Source: Cudoniella acicularis
Lineage: Eukaryota; Ascomycota; Leotiomycetes; Helotiales; Helotiaceae
Direction of reading: 5' to 3'
DNA length: 26,973 nucleotides
Assembly (NCBI GenBank): GCA_013054445.1
Contig: JAAMPI010000741.1
Coordinates: forward strand, 1-26,973
A model generated the notes under the pieces. It was given only the letters and a program-made list of their open reading frames with translations, did no database searches and was not told the DNA's origin. Position numbers and translations under genes: made by a program. Below are positions 1 through 8,761 of the stretch, piece after piece (position 1 is the stretch's first letter; each line of letters starts with the position of its first letter).

Positions 1-99
1 GTTGCAGGTGAGTCCTTGAATCTGAAAGTCAGTTCAGCATTCTTTCCAGGTGGGGTTTTAGTCTCACTAAGTATTAATCAGATAATTCAGCACCCAGGC

Positions 100-769
100 T
101 CCGAAGCGGGGTCCGGGGCCGGTTCAGGTCGCAACCTTGACAAGCCTTCCCTCTCCGGTACTTTTTCCTAGACACGACGCAATCCATAGCTGACAACCAC
201 CGCGCTAACATGGCTCTCCTTGGCTACCAAGTGCAATAGGGACACGAACTTGGGATACATCATCACCGCTGTTGCCATCTTGGCAGATGGCATCAAACTC
301 TGCATCGTCAGCCGCCTCTTCATACAGCAGCGTAGCCTGGCAAAAGGCAGTGTACGAGTGACCTAACAGACTGCTGAACAACCTCTTTAGCGGACGATCT
401 TCCGCTCCTTGTTAAGAGCTGGAGATCTTCTCTCAGAATAACATGCCACTATCCGCTGCAGCCAGCGTCCGGTCGGCGTCCATTACTAACACCGTATCCA
501 GCTCGCCTTGGCCAACGATGGCGGCCTCGTTTAGCATGCTTTTAGCGAGAGATAAGCTATACTCCTCCGTATGATGCTGGAAATCGCGTAGCAGCGTAGA
601 GACTTTGTTCGGGAATCCGGGCTACGGGGACACAAGCGAAAACAAGATGCCATGATTACGGCAGAGATAGCGCAGCTGGGTCTTTTCAGCCTGCTGCCAC
701 TTCTCTAAGTGGTTGACCGATATAGACGGACGATCTCTCTGTGTCGCCCAGACGACGCTACAAAACGAC
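100..769 (-). pseudogene. Relic of a fungal P-loop kinase / HAD-phosphatase family gene
   Basis: Read on the minus strand, this stretch gives a patchy but recognisable protein. It has a block with HLEKWQQAEKTQLR near 690-730 and a HAD motif I (LVMDADRTLAA, DxDxT type) near 460-490. An acidic segment YEEAADDAEFDAI lies near 310-340, and a segment ending in YGLRRV lies near 170-195. I recognise this order from a widespread, poorly named Pezizomycotina family that joins an N-terminal P-loop kinase-like part to a HAD phosphatase-like part. The frame carries stops at about 622-624, 433-435, 412-414 and 168-170 and a frameshift near 271-282. Two of the stops sit where Trp is expected, which fits G-to-A (RIP-like) change. 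The kinase half is absent: similarity stops at about 769, where an LTR-like sequence begins. The left boundary is approximate, since similarity fades below about 150. The family assignment is from memory and moderately sure; the broken state is seen directly. Confidence 0.6.
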
Positions 770-1099
770 TGTCACGACCCTAGATCATATGACCAGTCAC
801 CTGATTGATCCAGCTCTCCTTAGAAGCTATCCCTAAGCGAGACAATGAGACCTTAGATAACGACAATGTCACAGACCTAGTTTAACGCACAGTCCTACGA
901 CTAAGGAGACTCAGACAGTGTGGCGCTATATGCGACAGGAGGCTGCGACTCGGCCCCTGACCCCTTATCACATGCCCTCGCTTAGCAGCACTCAACTCCT
1001 ATATATATATGCCCCTTCAGGGCCACCTCTCTTCTTCTCTCCTTAGCTTAGTTTCTTCGATAATATAGCACCTTCTTGCAAATACGTCCCTACGTGACG
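770..1099. mobile_element. Solo-LTR-like sequence (probable gypsy-type LTR remnant)
   Basis: The segment begins TGTCACG and ends CGTGACG, so the ends are inverted repeats with one mismatch in seven, as in fungal Ty3/gypsy LTRs that start with TG. It contains a TATA-like run near 1000-1012 and then a pyrimidine-rich stretch near 1025-1050, as expected for a U3-R junction. No retroelement coding sequence flanks it. The five bases on either side (765-769 and 1100-1104) do not match, so no target-site duplication supports a simple solo-LTR insertion. A recombined or decayed LTR is likely. The orientation, if the TATA is real, is plus. The right end is uncertain. Confidence 0.5.
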
Positions 1100-1893
1100 T
1101 CAGGGCCCCTAGCGCCTTTATAGAGTTATAACATTTTCTAGATACTCTTCTTTTTTAAATTTAAGTATTATTATATAAAGTTATATAGGTTTCTAAAATT
1201 AAAACTTAAAATTTTATAAAAAGAAAAAAGGTTAAAAAAACAGAAAATATCGGTGCTTACAGGCATAGCTCGTGTATCACTATAAACGTAAATGTTAAAC
1301 TGCTCTGCGTTAAAGTATAGAATTATTAAACATAATTAAAAAGGTTATTTTTAAATCAAATTTTATTCTCTTACTTGATCTCGCCTTATAGATATAGAAA
1401 AAAAGTGGCACACCATCGAGTTAAGCTACTGAATTATTCACGGATATAGAGATATTTTGAAAATCAATAGCTTTACAAATATTTTTATCTGTATTCCGGA
1501 CTCTTTAGAAAAGACTGGCGGTTTATAGGTATTTCTCCTAGTACAGTAGTGTGTGCTACTATTTTCTGCACCCGTGAACCCCGCTTGTTTCGAAAAATCC
1601 TCACGAACACTTAAAAGCAACAAAATTAAACCAAGCTCTAAAGAACAGCTAAATCTCTGGAACAAAAGGAATTACAGATTGAGTTGCATAGGCTTATTTG
1701 TAATAATATAGCATAATCGTATTGCGTTTATCCTTTCAAGTGTTAGGGAGGCCTTCGTAGTACGAACCTCGGACCAGGCTGTCGGATGATGTCTGCTTTC
1801 GTAAATATTGAGTCACGATTCAATTGGTTCTTATTTTCTATACAAATTAAGGTGTTTCATTTGAAGACTAAGTACACGATATACATTCATGCC
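1100..1893. other. AT-rich non-coding stretch
   Basis: No gene is visible here. The part from about 1120 to 1450 is strikingly A+T rich, with runs of TTTTTTAAATTTAAG type, and only short meaningless frames occur, such as a 75-codon minus frame at 1438-1665. Next to a TE remnant and a stop-riddled pseudogene, this composition suggests RIP-mutated or otherwise decayed repeat sequence, but I cannot identify the parent element. The stretch from about 1680 to 1893 is the 3' flank of the minus-strand STAND-like gene. Confidence 0.5.
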
Positions 1894-3406
1894 CTAATAA
1901 GAGTCATCACTTTCCATATTTGTAATTCTCCACATCGCTGAATCGTCCCTCTCTGGCTCCGCCGCAAGCTCAAGGATATCCTCCTGTCGAAAATGTTGCT
2001 GGAAATCAAGAGGCCGACCAGCGCAGGTAACCAAGAGTTTGAACATGATTTCTATTGACTTCCCTACCGTCCGAGTCAGGCGCCTTATAACCATGTCCGT
2101 ATATTTCGAAAGACGACTTGTTTCGTACAAGCTGACTTCATCCAAAACGCGAAGGAGAAAGGTTCTAGGAGGCAGCTGACGCACTAACTCCTGAAAGATT
2201 TCACAAAAGACACTGAGATCGTTTTTTCTCTCGCTCCGCCAAATCCTATTTAAAGGCGATATATTTACTGCAAGTCTCCTATCTAGCATCTCGGAAAGCA
2301 GCTGACCGGAAAGGCTTGCCATGATCCCGAGGGGGGAAGAGTCCCCAGAAGGATCAAATGGATCCGTGTGCTGGCCACAAAATAATGCAGCACAATTCCG
2401 ACCTTCGTCGGCTTGATCATCCAGATAAGTTGAGCGCCTACGAAACTCAATGGTGAGTTGGGCTCCATAGCCTCCATATCTGCATTGCCATTGACGAGCA
2501 AGGCACATGAAGATGCTTCCTCTGCAAGCCAGCTTCTGAAATTATCGCTTCGTATCATTTCTGAGGCTCGTCCCTTGGATTTGTCGTCCAGGATGTCGCC
2601 CAGCTGATGACAAACTTTGAGGTCTCGGGCAGGGATAGTTGGGTTGTAAGCAAGCTTCTTGAGAACTTTTTTATTGCTTTGACATCTTCTCGTTATTAGC
2701 AGTTTCTCACATTTGTTGTGCAAAAAGAATATTTACCCGAAGAAGTCTCTTCGGTCAGTTGTTTTTGCTCACCGACCCCTTTGATCAATGTCTGTCTTGT
2801 GTTTGCCTCACTAGTTTCAATTTCGATTCCTACAATCTCTGCATCAGTAAACGTAATCTACCTTAATTTTCAATTATCGCTTACTTTGCATGCCAACTTC
2901 AATAGCCTGAGTGGATACCAAGAAACGAATAAGAGACCGCGTTACTTGCAATATTTCCTTCGTAAGTTTCGTATTCTCTTCCAAATCGCTTGCACCCCTG
3001 TATATTGCTTTCGCGTGCCGAGAAAGTTGCTTTTCTAAGGCTTCCTGGTGACATTGCAAAGCCTCCTCTTTGATTTTATTCGTTTGCATCTCGATTTTCT
3101 CTAAGCTTTTCGTAAGGTCCTTTTTGTAGAAGCTTTGCTTGATCAGAGGTTCGACGATTTTCCCTTAGAACTTTGGTTAACAGGTGCTCAAAGTCAATAG
3201 AACAGAAAGTACTTACGGACTGTGCTGTCTGTCAAATATACCATGATGTGGTTCAGAGCCTCTAAAACCGCCAAGTAAAGCTCGAAAGTTTTAATTTCCA
3301 GTCGCGGGCTGCGGTGGGATTCATATATTTTTAAGTACTCATAGGAGAGCCTGCCAAAACAAGCCCGGTGGTATTTTTGAGACCATTCAAGACATTTGTT
3401 ACTCAT
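1894..3406 (-). pseudogene. Fungal STAND/NACHT-like protein with degenerate P-loop, frame-broken copy
   Basis: This minus-strand gene is reconstructed from four exons: 3406-3217, 3163-2885, 2838-2737 and 2688-1894. The introns are 53, 46 and 48 nt, with GTAAGT, GTAAGC and GTAAAT donors and AG acceptors. The N-terminus carries YLKIYESHRSPRLE and a helical, coiled-coil-like segment. The core looks like a P-loop ATPase of STAND type. LLVNGN stands where Walker A should be and lacks GxxxxGK[ST]; FCGQHTDPF and MASLSGQLL follow; FLLRVLDEV is a good Walker B; FKLLVTCAG fits sensor 1. The core matches a common unnamed fungal protein family that I know only as hypothetical proteins. Two single-base shifts break the frame, at the 2667-2672 T6 run and the 2379-2382 A4 run (plus strand); one added base in each restores the family pattern. 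ATG at 3406 is the first ATG of the frame. The protein would be about 470 aa and lacks a repeat domain. It is either a pseudogene or an intact gene with homopolymer sequencing errors. Confidence 0.55.
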
Positions 3407-6400
3407 GAAGAAGCCATCAGAGCAAGTGTTTCTGACGTGGAAAAGCGAATTCAAGAGGCGAAAATTGCAGCGGACACTGCAGACCCCAATGCCAATACCA
3501 CAATATCGCAGGCCTCAAAATCAAAGAAGGACAGCACTCAAATCGACCTCAGAAATATTCTTGCAGAATTAAAACTTCTCATTGCATTTTTCGACATTGA
3601 TCTGAAACCAACGCTGGAGATGAGACGGACTATCCACGACGGTACAGCTAAGACTATCGATTTTCAAGATCTCTGGCATTTGTTCGAACCTAGGGCAATA
3701 ATAGTTAATCCTTCAGGGACTTTGAGAGCTTACAGAGCTCTTTCGTTCATGGTCAGTGGCAAATCTTTCTTTTAGCACTTATCTTGTCGCCTCTAACATT
3801 GTAACTGATGCCATACATAGGATGGTCGCGATACATTAATCGACTCAACTCAGAGAGATGGGAAGAAAGATGAATTCGTGAATGGCTTCGTTATAGATTG
3901 CTACAGCTTACACTTTGACGGTTCATCATATGTGCCGTTCCTAAAAAGCTTTACCATCCGCAAGTAAGTTGAAATTCGGAATAGGAGCTTCGCTCCTTGT
4001 GACCTTGTCCGTCCACTCTGTGATTATTCAAGACTAAATATTAAATTTAGGCTCTCGGGATCACAATCAATTGTATCTCTACCCGTATATCCCCTAAAAC
4101 TTGCTGATAATCCCACAAAACTGAGGCAAAGCCTGTTCGATCGCGGTACACGCTTTCTTGATTTGACAAGAACCGCTTACGCACACAAAGTGTTCCATGG
4201 AACCACTCTTGATGAACCTGTTGAAAAGGTGAGCCTGGCTACCCACCCTTCCGTAGCTTTTATTGACTTGGCAAGATTGATGGCCAAATTATTGTGGATA
4301 TGGCTCTTGCTATAAATAAAAATCCTGAGTGGAAGCCGGAATCGGAAATTCACGAATCGGACATGACCACACCTGACAAGCGCGAAACACATATATCTAC
4401 GCATTGCAGGCACGCCAAATTGAATGAAGGCTGTAAGAAATCTTTCCTGTTACTGTTTTCCATGAACACTTGTGCTTACTCTGATAGGTTGCGAAAACGA
4501 TGCGATATATAAGGGCCAAGATGTAGACGAGTCGAGGTTTGCCAATTACTTCAGGGAGAACAGACACGCACTAGGTCCACGCGAACCAAGTGACGTTATT
4601 GGCGACGACATACTCCTTTTACCCTTCTGGGTTTATGGCTTCGTGCTCCGGAGCAAAAGGTGGGGTGAGTACATTCCAGACATAAGTTTCCAGTCAACCT
4701 TAAAAGAATGCCCTAACAAATAAAAGTCAAAGTAAATATGGATGATCTCTCCACGGTTACGTTCGACAATAATTTTGAAGAACTTGTACTGTAAGTATTT
4801 GCAGATTGGAGACGCTGGCCAAACTGACAATTCTCCATTCCTCTTGGACACAAACAAACGGTCAAATCACTTATTCAAGATCATGCCAAAACAACAACCT
4901 CGCCATTAGCTGCTAATCCTGGAATCGGATCTGCCATGGACCTTGTCCGAGGCAAAGGTACGTATTCACCCTGCAGTTCAAGAAAGTGACCTAGGACACT
5001 AGCTAACTGCACTACTATTCAGGAAAGGGCACAATCATACTCCTGCACGGAGAACCAGGTACGATAGAATTTCGAACAAGTCATGATGCTTCTTGACTGA
5101 TTTTTTTGCAGGTGTTGGCAAGACCTCAACAGCAGAATATGTAGCCGATCTCACCGGACGACCTTTGTACCCTGTAACCTGCGGTGATATTAGAGAGAAA
5201 GCATGGGATGTTCAGGATAATCTTAATAATATCTTCCAGTTGGCGCACAAGTGGGGATATGTACTTCTTCTCGATGAAGCAGAGTAAGTGTAGATCCAAA
5301 CGTATTTTTATTTATTCGCTGATAATTTTAAAGTGTGTTCTTAGCCAAGCGGTCAGTTGCTTGCCTTAATTTATTTCCCCGCACTTAATTCAACCCGGTT
5401 GCTCAATGTTCCAATTGCAGATCTCATTAAATTACTAAGCTGACAAGTTGAATTGTAGAGATAAATCGGATATGGCACGTAACGCGGTTGACAGCGTTTT
5501 CCTGCGCACGTTAGAATACTACAGTGTTTGTTTTCCCACTCACGTAACCATTATTTTCTGATAATAATAGGGTATTCTTTTCCTGACGACCAACCGCGTG
5601 GGAAGCATCGACCCGGCCTTTAAATCGCGCATTCACATGAGCTTATACCATAAGGCACTGGGCGCAAAAACGACTCTCAAGATTTACGACATACTCCTTG
5701 AGAAGACAAAATCGGAGCAGAAAAAGTCCGGGGTGATGAAGTTCAAAGTCAAATCGAAGGAGATCCGAAGCTTTGCCAAGTCGCACTATTCGCATCTAAA
5801 GAAAAAGAATTTGAGTCCATGGAACGGAAGGTAAGCCTATAATTCTGTCCGTTTTGAACATCCTTGCCAACAACTACTGATATTGAGATAATGCAGACAA
5901 ATCAGAAATGCGTTTCAGACAGCGATTGACCTGGCCGAGTATGAATCCCGGCAACGTCCACCGGGAACAGAAATCCCCATTTTAGGTAAAGCTCAGTTCA
6001 AAATCATTGCCGAAGCGTCGGAAGAATTCGACCAGTACTTACTAAGAACGCTTCGTGCCACCAATGCCGCTATAGCAAGCAGGGAACAGATTCGAACAGA
6101 TCATTTTGATAGCTCTGGTGCACACAAAGCAACAACATCGGATTCAAAGTTCCAGCGGGGTTCAAAGAAAAAGGGTTGGAAGCTTTCGATTCAGATGAAG
6201 GCGATTCTGAAGATCTGGATGATGAGAGTGACAGTTTTGGGGACGATTCGGATGAGGAATCGGATGAAAATTCTGACGAGCATTCCAAACATGGCGGTGA
6301 TGGTGAAGATGAAAGCGAGGAAGAACCAAGCAAAGTGCAAAAGGGAAAGAAGAGTAAAAAGAGGGAAACTGCTGTGGAGGATTCTGAACACAGAGATGAT

Positions 6401-6574
6401 GAGGAAAGTGAAGAGGGGCCCAGCAAAGTGCAAAAGGGGAAGAAGAGCAAAAAGAGCAAGAAGGAAACCGTGGACGAGGATTCCGGTGAAGAAGAAACTG
6501 AAGATGACGCCGACGAGGGTTCTCGCAAGAAGGGTAAGAAACCGAAAAATAAGAAAAAGGCCTCAAGATCTTAA
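3335..6574 (+). pseudogene. AAA+ ATPase of the fungal DUF7025-AAA family, 5'-truncated and disrupted
   Basis: Exons inferred: 3335-3751, 3821-3963, 4051-4228, 4276-4432, 4488-4664, 4727-4790, 4839-4957, 5023-5058, 5112-5283, 5334-5351, 5459-5525, 5571-5830 and 5897-6574. The product has the N-terminal domain of this family (DLWHLFEPRAIIV, then IDGQIIVDMALAI and CENDAIYKGQDVDE). The AAA module follows: Walker A GEPGVGKTS, Walker B LLLDEAD (split by introns), sensor 1 LFLTTNR, an Arg-finger region DPAFKSRIHMSLYH, and the family hallmark WNGRQIRNAFQTAI. The acidic Lys-rich tail is 6176-6574. It is probably a soluble ATPase of unknown substrate. Three lesions are visible. There is no in-frame ATG before about 3621, and the usual upstream residues are missing. 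The acceptor of intron 4791-4838 reads AT, not AG. A base is missing in the A5 run at 6168-6172. BCS1-like ATPases are the alternative, but no membrane or targeting segment is seen. The family call is secure; the pseudogene call is likely but partly depends on assembly quality. Confidence 0.7.
5334..5351 (+). other. 18-nt microexon completing the AAA Walker B motif
   Basis: The exon ending at 5283 leaves DEA plus two bases (GA) of the next codon. Direct splicing to 5459 would give DEAE followed by DKSDMARNA and would lose about six conserved residues. The 18 nt at 5334-5351 sit between AAAG and GTCAGT. They contribute T to give Asp (DEAD), then VFLAK, then CG of an Arg codon finished by A at 5459. 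The flanking introns are 50 nt (5284-5333, CTGAT branch-like) and 107 nt (5352-5458, CTGAC branch-like). Phase is kept on both sides, and the joined protein reads LLLDEADVFLAKRDKSDMA, as expected for this family. Confidence 0.75.
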
Positions 6575-7140
6575 GGGGCCAGCTGCGATATGAACCGGCG
6601 ATGTGTCACATGATAGACCGTGTAGCCATGTCTAGATGGCAGCGCCAGGCAGCCAGAGAACCCGCGACCTGCATTTTTAGGTGGTTGATGGGTGTAGTGT
6701 CGAAGAGCACTTTTGGACGAAAGACTAGAATGGTGATGTTTAATGTAATATCTCAACTATTGTGGGCAGTTCAAACTTACAAAACAGTCTCAGTTATACT
6801 TTTTTGCATGTTCACTATAGCCACATTAATGAAATACTAAATTAGTCAACGTGAGTCGTGGGATTTGAGGTATTTGCTATCCTGTTACATCCCACGAATG
6901 ACGCAAAAACTTTTTCTGTTCTGAGCTTCTAAATAACATCGTTATTAACTGTTTCCCAGTTTCAATCCACCTAAAATGCCAACCAATGCCAACCATATCC
7001 TACTGTAGTACCGGAACTCCGGCCAATCCATTTGACCTACCTTCCAACCGATGCATCCTGCACCAACCAAAGAACGCCGAGAAAAAATTAAAACTAAATT
7101 TTTATCATTAATTATTGTGAGGAAAGAGGCGACGCGTGAT
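6575..7140. other. Convergent 3' intergenic region between AAA relic and SPT3
   Basis: No gene is supported. The region lies between the stops of two convergent genes and must hold both 3' ends. Small open frames occur in it, such as 6601-6840, but they have no recognisable protein pattern. It also marks the step from the decayed block on the left to conserved housekeeping genes on the right. Confidence 0.5.
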
Positions 7141-8316
7141 TCATACCAGTTTCAAAGGTGTCCGATTCAGACCACGGGTAAAGTTGCACAGGGCACGTTG
7201 CTTATTTGGCCGTTGCTGCAATCTTCGGAATGCCTCTTGGATATGCCGAGTTTCGACAGGCGTGCGGCCCTCGGAAGGCGGATCGAATAAACCAGTAAGC
7301 TTGCGCTTCTTGCCGCGCTGCTCGCCGCCAGATTTTTCCTTTCCGAGATCCTCTTGTTCCTTGATTTTGAGTGCCTCTTCTGTGAGAGTTTGCACAATCT
7401 CAAACGTGAGGAAACCGAGAATATCGACAATATCATCGTTCGGCTTTGAATCGGTAACAACACCAAAGCCAGCCCATTCCTTAAAACGTTTGCCTTTGCG
7501 GAAAGTAAATGATGCTTGCCGATATTCGGACCATGTGACATATTCCTCCTTCGTCATGGCTTTTGTGCGCTCGTCGGCCTTCTTGAGACGTTGAAGAGTG
7601 GCGTAGTTCATCTCCTCTTCATCCTCATCTTCCTCATCTTCGCGCTCTGGGACTTCTTGGTTGTAAAAAGATGGTACTTCCCATGGCAATCCGACCTTGG
7701 CTTTCTTGTTTTTCTTGGCAGTATCTACAACTGGTCCACTACCAACTGCAGGCACTGGCTCGTCACCGGTTCCCAAGTCAGCGTCTCCACCTTTGTCATC
7801 GGAGTCCTTGACGTTTTTACGGACATCTTTCCATGACAGAAAGGTACGGAGGCGAGAGACTTTGGCTTGATCGTGACGAATGAGAAAGATAAGGTCGTCG
7901 GTTGAGATTGACCTGCTTCCTCGGCGAGACGCTTGCTCAGTACATTGTCGCAGCTATTCAAATCAGTGATTACCATTGAAATTCAAACAACTCGAAGCAA
8001 ATGGTTATGGAAGCGTGTAAACGGAATAAACTGGACTTTATAGCTTGAGGAATGTAATGCAATGCAGACACACCATTTCAATGACTTGCTGTCGCACTAT
8101 TTCTTCAATCATTCCAGTTGTCTCAGCAGATGCTTCAGCCGTCTCCCCAGAGACATACATCATCTAAGTATATTATTAGCTTTGAAAGTAATTTTGCGAG
8201 TTTGGGAGTAGAGGACGGGAAGGGTGCAAGTATGCAGCACAGCCAGCTTGATTCAAAGGCGAATGGGAATTTACCTGCTGGATCTCCGTCCGGTACTTCG
8301 CCGTCTTGTCAGTCAT
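7141..8316 (-). CDS. SPT3: SAGA complex subunit Spt3 (histone-fold transcription factor)
   Basis: There are three exons on the minus strand: 8316-8275, 8163-8074 and 7953-7141, giving 314 aa. Introns are GTAAAT...TTAG (111 nt) and GTGTGT...ATAG (120 nt), both in phase 0. The product begins [14 protein letters not shown] and continues into [10 protein letters not shown], the first histone-fold half typical of Spt3. This is followed by [19 protein letters not shown] and [15 protein letters not shown] Lys/acidic linker (about residues 120-160) leads to the second conserved part, [21 protein letters not shown] and [19 protein letters not shown]. Spt3 works in the nucleus in SAGA, where it pairs histone folds intramolecularly and helps deliver TBP to promoters. 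Length and order match fungal Spt3 throughout, with no lesion seen. It shares a 445-bp divergent promoter region with CNS1. Confidence 0.93.
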
Positions 8317-8761
8317 CTTGATGGATTTTCTTTTCCTTTTTTCCCCTGATTTAATCCGGCTCTTTCAAATCGTAGCGATATATCGCGCTTATTTCACGGT
8401 CTCCCTCAGCCGTGCGACCGCGCCGCGTCGTATTCTGGTGTGCGTTCACTGTGTCTTTTCGGGTCGGATGATAATAATCCACAATTCACTCAGCACTAGA
8501 AGCAACTAGGGAGCGAAAAGCAAATCAGCAAAGACGTCGGCCGTTATTAAGTTTTGTGGTGTAGAAAGAAGAGAGTGAGGATGGATGGCTGGATCTCAAG
8601 AAAGAGCTGCTTAGATAATACACCGCCTTACCACTTCGAGCGATTCTGCCTGCGCACCCCTCCTTATCGACCCCGCGATAACACTCCGCTCCGCTCCGCC
8701 CAAAACTTTTTTCAAACTTCTGCTCCACGACAATCAAGAGCTTTCTACTGAAAACATCACG
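8317..8761. promoter_or_regulatory. Divergent promoter region SPT3 / CNS1
   Basis: These 445 bp separate the SPT3 start codon (minus) from the CNS1 start codon (plus), so both 5' UTRs and core promoters must lie here. The right half is pyrimidine/C rich on the plus strand (about 8625-8760), as is common just upstream of fungal start codons. I see no clear TATA box. Short open frames on both strands look like chance. Confidence 0.5.

Noticed and set aside
6070..6566. Ser-rich and His/Phe-rich minus-strand frames opposite the AAA tail
   Set aside because: They arise from the antisense of the repetitive GAT/GAA/AAG codons of the acidic tail; no family pattern.
7725..7836. Plus and minus frames opposite SPT3 that look like membrane or Ser-rich proteins
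   Set aside because: They are antisense shadows of the SPT3 exon, which is supported by strong family patterns and proper introns.
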